Source: Viola odorata (taxonomy: Eukaryota > Streptophyta > Magnoliopsida > Malpighiales > Violaceae). From it: DNA of 64,000 nt. The DNA lies in NCBI GenBank assembly GCA_963691705.1, contig OY829541.1:43603661-43667660 (forward strand), in the 5' to 3' direction. This document shows, one piece after another, positions 53,601-64,000 of the stretch. Made by a program: the position numbers and the translations under genes. Below the pieces are notes generated by a model. It was not told the DNA's origin, did no database searches, and worked only from the letters and a program-made list of their open reading frames with translations. How positions within the stretch are numbered: position 1 is the first letter of the stretch; every line of letters starts with the position of its first letter.

Positions 53601-55916
53601 CAGACATATCCCTTGCTAAGGAGCTCATATACTTGCCTCTGGAGTTCCTTAGTCTCTTCGAGGTTGCTCATATAGGCTGGTCTGTTTGGGATAGTCGAAC
53701 CCGGCACAAAATCAATTTGATGCTCTATGCCGCGGATTGAGGGCAAACCGGGTGGCATCTCTTCGGGTATTACATCTTTGAACTCCTGCAAAACAACTAA
53801 GATAGAAGAAGGCACAGAAGCTAAAGGATCAAGGTTAGTACTTCTCAAGCAAAAAGATTTAAAGCGAAGTAAAAGTAAAGGGCGATTCTCGCCACAAAAC
53901 TGTTTTTGTAAAACAAGAGCTTTGCGTAAATCTTTTCCTTTCGCATATAAATTCACTTTCTTCTCTTTTTCTTGCCTTTTCTTTTCTTTTTCAGGCTCTC
54001 TCTTTTCTATTTTTGACTCGCACTCACTCTTTTTACGGGGGTTGTTTTCATTCAATTCATACCCGTGCTCTCTTTTTTCACCGGGGCTATTTTCATCAAT
54101 TTTTTTGTTTATAGGCCGTGAGGCCTCAAATTCAGCATGGGACTTCTCCAACCAGAGCTGGTCCTCAAGCACTTGCACGGGTGAAAGGGGCGCGAGTGTG
54201 AACTTCACTCCTTCCTTCTCAAGCTTGTAACGATTGCTCCTCCCTTCGTGAATGGCGTTGCGGTCGAATTGCCAAGGTCGGCCAAGCAACACATGTGACG
54301 CTTGCATTGGGACTACATCACACCATACTTCATCCTTATATTTCCCAATCGAAAAACTTGCCAACACTTGTTTAGACACCTTAAGGCTCTGACCATCATT
54401 CATCCATTGCAAAGTGTACGACTTTGGATGTCTCACCATGGGTAGCCCTAATTTATGCACAAGAAGCGTACTAGCACAATTAGTACAAGAACCATTGTCA
54501 ATAATAAGAGAGCATACCTTAGTACCAATGTGGCACCTAGCATGGAATAGGTTCTCTCTTTGTTCCTCCTCACGAGTCTCGGCTCTTGGTTGCACACTCA
54601 AGTTTCGGCGAACTACAAGGGTCACCGAATCACAAACCCTAGTTTCCGGATCCCCCTCTTCTTCTTCCTCACTTTCCTCTTCCGAATCCTCCACAATCTC
54701 ACAATCATCCTCCGAGTCCATCTCTCCATTGTCCCTAGTGATCAGAACTCTCTTGTTGGGACATTCAGCCTGCTTATGGCCTCTGCCACTACACTTAAAG
54801 CACACAATGTCTCTTGTAGGTACACGGTTAGTACTAGTAATGGGAACTTTAGAAGGAGTAGGGTTTGCCGAATTACCTTTGGTACCATAAGAAGGTTTAG
54901 ATACCTTGGGTGTTTCCTTGTTGTCTTTATTCCCCTTGGACCATGTAGACTTGTTCCAAGTGGAAGTCCGAGACACAAAAGTAGACGGCTTAGAGTAGGC
55001 TGCCTTAGCCTTGCGTTGCCTCTCAATCTTCACGGCCATGTGAAGCATCTCCTCCAAAGTCCTATATTGGCACAACTCTAAGACATTAGCTATCTCTGGA
55101 TTCAGCCCACTCATGAACCTAGACATCTTTGAATCCTCATCCTCTATCACATTAACCCTAGCCAAAAGAACTTCCAACTCGTTGTGATAGTCATTCACGG
55201 ATTTGGACCCTTGGGTAATCTTTTGTAAACGCTGAAGTTGGTCCTTATGATAGTACAGTGGAACAAACCTCCTCTTCATCACATACTTCATATTCTCCCA
55301 AGTAGTTACGGGTCCTCTCACATCCTCATTCACTTGCTCCCACCAATGGGCAGCATATCCAAAAAACTCCACGGAAGCTAACCTTATTTTCTTTTCATCC
55401 GTGTAGTGGTGACACCTAAAAATCGCTTCCATCTTTCGCTCCCAAGTCAAGTATGCCTTAGGGTCATCTTTTCCTTCGAAAGGTGGAACCTTTAGCTTGA
55501 CACTCCCAAGGTGATTGTCAACTCACTCGCGCTCCTCGTGACGTGGCTGTTCAAAGTTATGGTCTCGCCTACCAAAGGCGTGTCTACCGCGTCCATACGC
55601 ACCTCCTCGGAGCATTTGGAACCCCCTCGGTCCCGCTATGTGAGGACCCTCCTCATACTCATTTTCAGAACCATCTAACTCAGGCTCACTGCGCTTGTCG
55701 TCGCTCAGTGCAGGTGCCTAGGCCTCTCGATTCACTCTAGGGTTTAGGTGTTGCACAAAGTATGCCCCGGGTGCTTGTGGAACAACATCCTAACGTTCCC
55801 TAGCCTCAACCTGTTGCCTCCAAGCTTTCATATCCTGGAGCTGGGCTGCTATGTATTGCAGTGCCTTGGCTATATCGTTCACAACCGTAGCCTCCTTTTC
55901 CGGATTTCCTGTCATC
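53601..55916 (-). pseudogene. element G gag-protease and start of RT
   Basis: The start MTGNPEKEATVVNDIAKALQ is at 55916, with early stops between 55800 and 55500. From 55450 one frame of 616 codons covers the capsid part (RKMEAIFRCHHYTDEKK, AAHWWEQVN), EEMLHMAVKIERQRK and the zinc knuckle CFKCSGRGHKQAEC. It goes on with the acidic stretch SEEESEEEEEG, the protease signature LIIDNGSCTNCAS with ASHVLLGRPWQFDRN, a lysine-rich linker, and the RT start LPSIRGIEHQIDFVPGSTIP, ending near SKGYV. The C-terminal frame is clean, so this is one of the better kept copies. Confidence 0.85.
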
Positions 55917-56750
55917 CTGAAATTCAAAACAGAAAAATTTCCAAGCGAAAAATTGCCTAAAACTAACACTCCCTCACGTGTTTACTCTCGTGTTTGTCTC
56001 TCTATTAATCTCACAAAATATCTCAAAGCAAATTGTCCAGATCCTTAATTCAAGATGAACCGACTCGAAGAATTTTCAAGAAAAAGCTTCCAAGGAGACA
56101 CACAAAGAAAACTAGCGTAGAAACAAATTGTGAGGTAATATACTCAAATCAATTGCAAAGATCAATCAATTAATCAAGTATACTATAGAGTAGAAAGGCA
56201 CAGTAGTAATGGATTCAAGAAAAAGCTCAAAACAAACGGATTGAGTCAGTTTATAAACTCAAAAACGCTAATGGCATGCGATTAGGGTTTTGAAACTTGT
56301 TTTTGCCACAACTTTTGATTCCCAATTCGAAATCCAATGATTCTTTTTGCTATGAGTCACAAATTCACTCTAGTATTTGATTTTGAAGTTCCTCTTTTTT
56401 TTTGTTGAATGGTAATGATTTCATTTCTGGTTCTATTTTTGACGAAATTTCTTCACCCTTTATTTTTTATTTTTTTGAATTTTCCACAACACAAAACACA
56501 AAACACAATTTAACTAAGACACTTTGGGGACTTTGTTTTTTTTTGGACAGTAGTAACACCTACAAATCGTTGAGATGATTTGCACACTAATCGCACACAC
56601 AAGACGCAAATTGACACAAGAAAACTAACATACAAGCACGCAAGAGAATTGGTGTAGATAGGAATTAAAGAATACCAATTCTAACAAAGAAAACACAATA
56701 ATTAAAGGGATAGATTTACCAAGTCGGGATGGCTGAGCTCTGCTACCAGC
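55917..56750 (-). other. leader and primer site of element G
   Basis: About 0.8 kb without coding between the gag start and the LTR. The primer site touches the LTR at 56750. Confidence 0.6.
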
Positions 56751-57892
56751 TGATGCGTTCCTTAGTAGGCTAGAACGACTCTTGAGATCGTTGTTCGACG
56801 ACGTGGGTTTCAATGCGGAATTGAACTCGAAGAAGACACGTGAACCTCCAAATCACAATGCTTGGCAATCCACGCCGAATCCCTTGAGGATCTTGTGTCA
56901 AAGCTTTGAATCTCCAAATCGCAATGCTTGGCAATCCAAAGAACGGATGACTCAATAGATAGTATTTTTAAGTTTTACTTGACAAGCTAATCGAATGCAC
57001 GAAACTCAATTAGTTGCAAGGTTCATCAAGAACAAGTGGATAAGATCCAAAGCAATCTGCTTTCAAATTTCAATAATCAAATCTGTCCAATACAAAAGTG
57101 GGCGGCTCCTTTTTAAGGATGCGCTAAACACTAATTTCAAAAATGGAAACTAAAGTAGTTTCTAAAAATTATCTCAAACGAAAATGGCAACAAGCCACCC
57201 TTCCAAATAGAATCCAAAACCCTAAAATAACATAAATAAAGTCTACTAAATAGGATAGAAGTTCAGGCACTGCCGCTTAGGTAAAAAGGCCCAAGTGGCT
57301 TTGCTTGCTGGATCCGTCGGTCACATTTTAAGGAAACAAGGTGTTTTCCTTATTCCCTCGAGCGTTCCCACTGAAATTTGGAGGGAAACTTCCTAACACA
57401 TAGATGAAGTACTAGGCTGAGTCTTGTGTAAGAAAAATGGTCCAATCTTCAAAAGGCTCGGCGGTGGCTTTCACTGTCCAATGCGGTCTTGTGATTTGGG
57501 CGTTTTCCCAAATCCTTCGGGCGTTTCTCCTGATTCTTGGCCTGGACTCCTATTTTGTATTATAAATGATAATGGCCTGGTCAAAAATGGGAGAAGGGTG
57601 CTAGTGGACCTAAAGGTCCGAGGTGGCCATGTGTAACCCATCCGTAGGCGCGGGCGCGGTGCAGATTAGGGTTACGGGGCGCGGCTGGGGTGCACGCAGG
57701 CTGGCTTCCTCCGACGATGTCTCTACCTTCAGTTCCATGTGGATGAGGCTGCCGAGCCTCACCTGCAAGGCTCGGGCCCTGGCACGAGTGATTGGGTCCG
57801 TAGGCGGCAATGGGAGGTTCGCGGGTGCGGCTTCCTCCAAGGCTCGGGTCTTGGCGTGGGTGATTGGACCTGTGGCACTAGGGATCGTATCA
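56751..57892 (-). repeat. 5' LTR of element G
   Basis: 1142 bp from TGATGCGTTCC to GGGATCGTATCA. Its outer 200 bp carry the same LTR tail coding (GPITHAKTRALEE, then RARALQVRLGSLIHMEL) as the other side. Confidence 0.8.
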
Positions 57893-58610
57893 GTGAGGGC
57901 GTTACACAAACCAAAGGCCATCCTCCTATAGGCGAATGTACCAAACGGACATGTAAAGGTAGTATTTTCCTGATCCTCAAGAGCGACTGGAATTTGGTGG
58001 AAGCCTGAATATCCATCCAAACAGGAAAAGTGTGTCTCGCCCGCGAGGCATTCTAAAATCTAATCAATAAAGGGAAGCGAAAAATGATCTTTCCTCGTGG
58101 CCGCGTTCAAGCAACGATAGTCAATATATACACGCTAACCATTCTGAATTCTGGTTGGAATCAAAGCGCCATCTTGGCCTGTAGTGATCGTGATGTCGGT
58201 TTTCTTTGGCACCACTTAGACAGGGTTCTCCCACGGGCTATCAAAAATGGGGTAGATGACTCCTGCATCCAATAACTTCAACACTTCTTTCTTGACTACC
58301 TCTATCATAGGAGGGTTCAATCTTCGTTGAGGTTGGCGGACGGTCTTGCTGGCATCCTCTAGATGAATTCGATGGGTGCATAGGGCTGGTGACAAGCCCT
58401 TGATGTCAGTTATTATCGATCCGATGGCTTTTTTGAATTCCTTCAACAAAGAAATCAATTCTTTTTCTTCTGATTCAATCAACTTGCTAGAAATAATCAC
58501 TGGAAGGGACTTTTCGGTGTCAAGATAAGCATACTCGCTTTTATCTCGGGGTGTTGTTACCGATGTCGCTCGTATCGCTTTCTCCACCAGCTATCTTCAC
58601 CAGGGATTCC
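57893..58610 (-). pseudogene. Athila-type RT fragment
   Basis: Reading on minus from about 58587: LPVIISSKLIESEEKEL, FKKAIGSIITDIKGLSPALC, THRIHLEDASKTVRQPQRRL and GVIYPIFDSPWENPV, the Athila start of RT. Then, with stops, PTRIQNG-type codons and DGYSGFHQIPVALEDQENTT lead to FAYRRMAFGLCNAL, where the LTR of G begins at 57892. The catalytic box and everything after it are absent. This is the former target of the G insertion. Confidence 0.75.
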
Positions 58611-58676
58611 CCTCTGGTTACTCGCTGGGATTTTGTAATTCTTCGCGTTTCCATGTTTCCATGATCGGCCTGGAAA

Positions 58677-59185
58677 GTACCTCATCTTAGTGAGTCGTCG
58701 GATCAGAACCGGCCATCACAAGGCTAGGTTTTTCACTTTCAAGCGTTAACCTCGCATCCTGGAATCGTGCCCTCGTCTTAGTGAGCTGTCTGTATTATCC
58801 CGGTTATCACAAGGATAGGATTTTCACTTCTAGGATGGAGTTACTATCTCCCTGGGGCGTGCCTCATCTTGGCGAGCCGTCTCCACGAGCACGGTCAGCA
58901 CAAGGATAGGACTTTTCACTCCTAGGGATACCGGGACGTGCCTCGTCTTAATGGGTCGTCTATGTTAGCCCGGTTTACCACGAGGATAGAACTTTTCACT
59001 CCTGGGGGCATCGGGACGTGCCTCGTCTCAATGGCCCACCTATGTTAGCGTGACTACCACAAGGATAGGACTTTTCACTCCCAACACTAAATTTTAGGTA
59101 TGCTAGGGCGTGCCTCGTCTTAGTGAGTTGTCTGATAAGGACCGACCGTCACAAGGATAGGACTTTTCACTCCTGGCACCCTTTA
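58677..59185 (-). repeat. six-copy tandem array in 3' region of element I
   Basis: Six imperfect units of about 75-95 bp each begin GTGCCTCRTCTTARTGRGT (plus strand) and contain CACAAGGATAGGACTTTTCA. Starts are near 58677, 58768, 58859, 58939, 59018 and 59107. The spacer after ACTCC varies. Tandem arrays in the 3' untranslated region are known from Tat/Ogre elements. Confidence 0.85.
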
Positions 59186-59315
59186 TTATCTGCACTCAAT
59201 CAGCCATATAACACACAAGAATATTCTCTATTCAAGTTTTAGCACAAGTCAGGGTTGGCATTAGCGAAATGTGCAGAGATATATCAGATTCTAGCATGGT
59301 ATAATTTCAAACGAG

Positions 59316-62300
59316 CTATGTTCCAAGAGTTAGGTAAGGGAGTACCATCAAGTGTTTCCAGGTGATACACTCCCTTCCCAATGACACGGGTAATGCGGTA
59401 TGGCCGTCCCAGTTCGGACTAAGCTTCCACACGCGCTGGCCAACCGCTCGTTTGTCTCTGAGTACTAGGTCGCCTATTTTCAACAACCGCTCTTTGACGC
59501 GCCTGTTGTGATAACGCGCCATTTTTTGTTTGTAATGTAGCATTTTCAGAAGGGTTTCCTCTTGCAATTCTGGTAACGCATCAAGGTTAGCCCGTAACCT
59601 CTCCTCATTCAATTCTTCCCTGAAGTAGGCAACTCGTAGGCTCATGGTATCAATTTCTACCGACGTGACGGCCTCAATGCCAAAAACCAATATGAAGGGT
59701 GTTTCTCCAGTACTGGTTTTAACTGTTATGCGGTACGCCCACATCACATACGATAGCTCTTCCGCCCATTTCATTTTGGTCCCTTCCAGGTTTTTCTTGA
59801 TACCACTAAGAATACTTCGGTTCGTCACCTTCGCTTGACCGTTGGTCTACGGGTGAGCCACGGAAGAGAATCTTTGCTCAATCTAGAACTCCGCACACTG
59901 GTCTCTAAAGAATTGATTGGTGAATTGTGTCCTATTATTTCTGACTAACACACGAGGAACACCGAACCGCATGATAACTTGGTGTTTAAAGAAACGCTAA
60001 ATTTTTTCTGTCGTGATGTTGGCCACCACTTCCGGTTCTGCCCATTTCGTGAAGTAATCCATCGCCACGTCCATGAACTTTAGCTGAGACCTTGCCTTTG
60101 GAAATGGGCCTAGGATATCTATCCCCCATTTCGCAAAAGGACAAGGAGCCATAATTTCAGAAAATTTTGTGGCGGGTTGCCGAGGAATCTTAGAGAATTC
60201 CTAACACTTTGACAAGTTCACACATAATTATGACAATCCCTGCGGATAGTAGGCCAGTAAAATCCTGACCTGAATACTTGCGCGGCTAAGGTACCGTCGG
60301 ATGTGTGCATACTGCATATTCCTTCGTGGATTTCTCGTAAAGTGTGAAGATCCTCTTGTTCCGTTATACAGTTGGCAGCTGGGTGAGAAAAACATCTCCG
60401 AATCAGTTCCCCGTCATAATACGTACACCGTGCCGCTTGTTTTAGCACTTTCTTCTTCTCAGCGTTATCCGTAGGTAACTCCTCATATTTCAAGTATTTT
60501 ATGACGGGAATTCACCAGTCATTTTCAATTTCTTCAACACAAAGTGACGCTTGCTCCTCCATGAAGGAAGGTACGGATATCTCACGATAGTACACACCCT
60601 TAAGTATGGACACTTTCGGGTTTGCCGTAAGTTTAACAAGGTTGTCTGCCTCAGCGTTATCCTCTTGAGGGATGTGCTCAAAGTTGACTTGCATGTCACT
60701 TTTCTTTATTTCTAGTAATTCGCGCTCTACCTTTGCGAGATATTGCACCATAATGGGTTCTCTGGCCTGGGAGTGTCCTAGGACTTGGTCTATTATCAAC
60801 TTGGAATCTCCACAGATCTTTAGTCGCAGGTCTCCCATCATCCTCGTATCGTGTATGGCTTTACTGGAGAAGCTTCTTCCTATCCTAAGTCCAGCCAATA
60901 GTGCCTCATATTCTGCCGCGTTATTAGATAACGACTATAGGATTCTGATGACATATTGTATATGCATATCCCATGGTCCGATCATGAAGATCCCAGCTCC
61001 TGCTAGTTCTTGATTCTTGGCCCCATCCACGTGGATGACCCATAAGTCAGTGTAAGTTTTAGGGAACGGGAGATCCAGGTTATCTTTTTCCTCTTCGGTT
61101 AAATCCGTTAGAGGATCTTCTGTAAAGGTGCACTCAACTATGAAGTCTGCTAAGACTTGGGCTTTCACAGATGGTCGGGATCTATATCGCAACCCATATT
61201 GCTCAAGTTCAATGGCCCAAATCAGCATTCTCCCTGAAAACTCGGGTTTCCTGAATATCCTTTTCAAAGGTTGATTAGTGAATACGATGACGGGATGAGC
61301 TTGGAAATATCTATCCATTTTCCTCGTGGCTTGCACCAGTGCAAATGCTACTTTCTCGATGCGAGCATATCGCAGCTCGACATCTTTCAAAACATGACTT
61401 ACGAAATACACAGGGTGGTGTAGATGGTTGTCTTCTAGTACGAGGACAACACTAACCACTTCATCGGCAACAACGAGGTATAAATACAAGGTATCTCCCG
61501 ATTCAGGCCTTGTTAACACTAAGTCAGACGATAAATAAACTTTTAGGCCCATAAACACCTCTTCGCATTCTGTTGTCCACCCGAAAGGAGCTTTTTTGCG
61601 TATGACCTTGAAAAAAGGGAGGCACCTCTCGCCCTGCTTGGAGATGAACCGTCCTAGGGCGATAACACACCCTGTTAGTTTTTGTACCTCTTTGACGGTT
61701 CGAGGAGATATCATGTCCTATATAGCCTTCACTTTTGAGGGATTGGGCTGGATACCCTTCTGGCTGACCACATAGCCCAAAAATTTACCCATTTGAAATG
61801 CAAACATTCATTTACGGGGGTTCAGCTTCATCTGGTATTCTCTCATTACATCAAAAACTTCTTTCAGGTCGAGCAAGTGGTCCTGGAAGCTTCGGCTTTT
61901 GACCAGTATGTCGTCAACGTAGGCCTCTACGTTCTTTCCAATTTGCTTTTTGAATATTTTATTCGCCATATGTTAGAAGGTTGCTCCTGCCTTCTTTAGC
62001 ACGAATGGCATCACCGTGTAGCAGTAAGTAGCTTTCGGAGTGATAAAAGTGGTTTTTTCCTCATCCTCAATGGCCATGGGGATTTGATGATATCCCGAAT
62101 TGGCATCTAACGAACTTAGATAGGCGTATCCGATAGTTTGATCGACTAGATGATCAATTCGAGGAAGCGGGTAGCAATCTTTGGGACAAGCATTGTTCAG
62201 GTCAGTAAAGTCGATGCACATACGCCAATCTCCGTTGGGCTTTAGAACAAGAACTGGGTTAGCTAGCCAGGTCGGGTATTGAACTTCTTGGATGAAGCTT

Positions 62301-62453
62301 GCGTCTAGGAGCTTTGTCACTTACTTATCGACGGCTAACGCTTTCTCTGTAGAAAATGCGTATCGTTTCTGTTGGACTGGCTTGACGCCGGGGTCAACAT
62401 TGAGTCGATGTTCCGCTACCTCTCGTGAGATACCTGGCATGTCCGCGGGCTTC
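59316..62453 (-). pseudogene. element I pol: RT, double RNase H, integrase
   Basis: RT is at 62320-61720: WLANPVLVLKPNGDWRMC, DFTDLNNACPKDCYPLPRI, YHQIPMAIEDEEKTTFITP and YVDDILV near 61900-61925. A stop at 61970 and others interrupt it. The usual RNase H in 61714-60935 has decayed acidic positions (YLYLVVADEVVSVVLV replaces the usual D-A-S motif). The additional RNase H starts at WVIHVDGAKNQELAGAGIF near 61035 and continues with AGLRIGRSFSSKAI, CGDSKLIIDQVLG and EHIPQEDNAEADNLVKL at 60898-60600. The integrase zinc region (LHTLREIHEGICSMH) is at 60493-60218. The core 60200-59830 has stops. The C-terminal frame is 59828-59316, with MKWAEELSYVMWAYR, ETPFILVFGIEAV and LKIGDLVLRDK. Confidence 0.8.
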
Positions 62454-64000
62454 TATGCGAATTCTCCTTTACATTTGTTTAACAGCTGAGCTAGTCGAAG
62501 GTTTTCTTCTGAGCTAAGTTTTTCGCTAACCAGGAAACTCACTTCGCCGATCCCGTTAACTGGCACGGGTATCATCTTGTCTACGGGTTGAGTGCGTTTC
62601 TCATCATTCTGTTCGTACGGATCTACCGTTACACACACGTACCTATCACAACTCTTCTGAGTCATGAGTAGGTAACACTCAGTCGCCAATTTTTGATTGC
62701 CTTTGACTGAGACTACCCCATCCCAGGAGGGATATTTCATCCTGAAATGCTTTTGGGATATCGCTGCTCCGAAGCGGTTGAGGAAAGGTCGTCCAAGTAT
62801 AGCATTATAGGGCAGATTTAGGTCCATGACCAGGAATAGCAGCTCCTCTGACCGCTTAGAGGTATCCTCTCTAAAGTATACTAGCAGGGTGGTTACCACA
62901 GTCACTGGGATTGGGACTCCGTCTACTCCAATTATTGGCTTCTTGCAAGGCGTTAACTCGCTACCGGGGCGCTTCATAAGGTTGTAGGCTTCCAATGAAA
63001 ATAAGTTCACAGCACTTCCATTGTCAACGAGAGTTCTTCTAACTCCGTGATTAGCGATAACGGGTGTGACCACTAACGCATCGTTGTGTGGATAAATGAC
63101 GCCTTTCTCGTCCTCTTCGGAAAAGGATAACACCATTCGATCTAAAGTGCTTATCGCTTCCCTTTTTATTAACGCGCCCTCCCATTTCCGCTTATCTCCT
63201 ACCGCGGGCGTCAACTGTGCGGGTTCATCTAGGCAGGGCGTGCCTCCGGCTATGATGTTGATGATAGGGACATCGTCGTCATCAACCATGAGTGTCTCCC
63301 TACCTCTCCTAGAAGGAGTAGCGTTATTTCCTAGAGCGCGAGGAGGTGATTGCCTATTATCAGTCGCTCTATCCGTGGGGTTGTTTCTGGCTTCCTCTCT
63401 TGTCTTAGCGACAAATTCTCTGAGATAACCTTCCTCCACTAGATGTTTTATCGCTAGCTTTAATTCTCTGCATACTTCCGTAGAGTGTCCCTTAGCATTG
63501 TGAAACTTGCAAAAGGCATTTTCCCTTCCTCCCATGACTACTCCAGGCTTCACGGGGGCTGGGTAACGAATGGGTAGGTTCTGCTGTTCCACAATCGCTA
63601 ATATTTTCGCTCTTGGTAAAATGAGGGAAGGAAGGTCCGGGTCATAAATCCGGCCCTTGGGAGGATCCCCCTGTCGCCGAGTCGGGGAGTTTCCAGACTT
63701 TCACCTCAAAAAGTTGCCTCTTCGTCGATTGGAGGTCTTGGGATTATGATCTTTTCGCTGAGCGTAATCGTCGATAAGACGATCCTCAGAAGTTGTGGTG
63801 GTAGGAGCGTTAGAGACTTGAGGCGCGTCTTGTGGCACATTTCAAGTTCTGTCCCTGTTTTCTTCTTCTTCCATTCTTGCATAATTATGGACTTTCAGCC
63901 TTAACGAGTCCAAAGTCATCGGGAGGTCCACCATTAACGTGTCTCTCAGTTTCCCATAGTGGCAGTTCCGCTTCAAGGCTTCTATAGCAAAATCAACGGT
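62453..64000 (-). pseudogene. element I gag C-terminal part and protease
   Basis: At the right edge the gag reads AIEALKRNCHYGKLRDTLM and SLRLKVHNYARMEEE, then a stop near 63841. From 63592 a 379-codon frame holds CKFHNAKGHSTEVCRELK (zinc-binding pattern of Tat gags), VEEGYLREFV and a basic linker. The protease follows with RRTLVDNGSAVNLFSLEAYN and LPYNAILGRPFLNRFGAAIS. The frame ends at 62453 in LAQLLNKCKGEFA, just before RT. It is longer and cleaner than element K's. The start of gag and the 5' LTR lie beyond the window. Confidence 0.8.

Larger units (their letters stand above)
50985..57892 (-). mobile_element. chromovirus-like element G
   Basis: On the minus strand: 5' LTR (57892-56751), primer site (seen on plus as GCTCTGCTACCAGC), leader, gag-protease, RT, RNase H, integrase, tail, and a 3' LTR of which only about 209 bp remain (51193-50985). 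Large parts are open (616 and 499 codons). The right outer flank is Athila RT sequence (57893 on), into which G had inserted. Confidence 0.8.
58611..64000 (-). mobile_element. Tat-lineage Ty3/gypsy element I (open at right edge)
   Basis: On minus the order is gag (from the right edge), protease, RT with YVDD, RNase H, a second RNase H, integrase and a 3' region with a tandem array. A second, additional RNase H between the usual one and integrase is a hallmark of the Tat lineage. No 3' LTR follows: the array ends near an Athila fragment at about 58610. Confidence 0.8.

Noticed and set aside
53727..55081. Long plus-strand frames opposite gag-protease of G
   Set aside because: Antisense shadows; serine- and phenylalanine-rich complement of acidic and lysine-rich coding.

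Overview
The window is nuclear DNA of a eudicot plant. It contains one intact, intron-split housekeeping gene, eEF1B beta (EF-1-delta) on the minus strand at 28316-30009. Almost everything else is nested, decayed transposable elements. Nothing bacterial, organellar or CRISPR-like was seen. There is one 200-bp assembly gap (30613-30812).

Layout. 1-3822: 3' end of an Athila-like Ty3/gypsy element with its 3' LTR. 4241-13200: a hAT transposon with a matching direct repeat on both sides; it carries only a zf-BED piece and holds a nested Ty3/gypsy chromovirus-like element B (5509-12755). 14083-14175: the first 31 codons of a secreted host protein, cut off by chromovirus-like element C (14176-18813), which has gag and protease but no RT, RNase H or integrase. 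18814-27585: a plant mariner-like element whose transposase is split by chromovirus-like element D (19091-25937). 28.2-30.2 kb: the eEF1B beta gene. 30540-37905: Tat-lineage element K, flanked by GTGTT on both sides and holding a fragment E of another chromovirus and an unassigned A-rich insert. 37.9-41.5 kb: AT-rich DNA with a Stowaway-type MITE and a frameshifted gene relic. 41503-46473: Athila-like element J whose LTR is joined directly to RT, with a MITE-like insertion. 46474-50749: gag-only element F. 50985-57892: chromovirus-like element G, fairly complete but with part of its integrase core inverted. 57893-58610: Athila RT fragment. 58611-64000: Tat-lineage element I on the minus strand, with a tandem-repeat 3' region.

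How the parts relate. Elements B, C, D, E, F and G look like one superfamily: LTRs beginning TGATRYG and ending TATCA or CATCA, a primer site resembling TGGTAGYRGAGC, and a polypurine tract inside the codons for a DSR-x-NP-x-E-GGDD-like motif. In C, D, F and G the coding frame runs on past that motif into the 3' LTR, so the C-terminal tail of the polyprotein is encoded by LTR sequence. Their relationship to the CRM clade is an inference.

Most interesting signals: LTR-encoded tails; gag-only derivatives C and F, with C carrying about 105 unrecognised residues where RT should be; a hairpin in Tat-K LTRs supported by a compensatory base pair; a local inversion in the integrase of G; a tandem array in the 3' region of Tat-I; and a host gene truncated exactly by an LTR's own TGA. 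Family assignments are from motif reading only; no database search was run.
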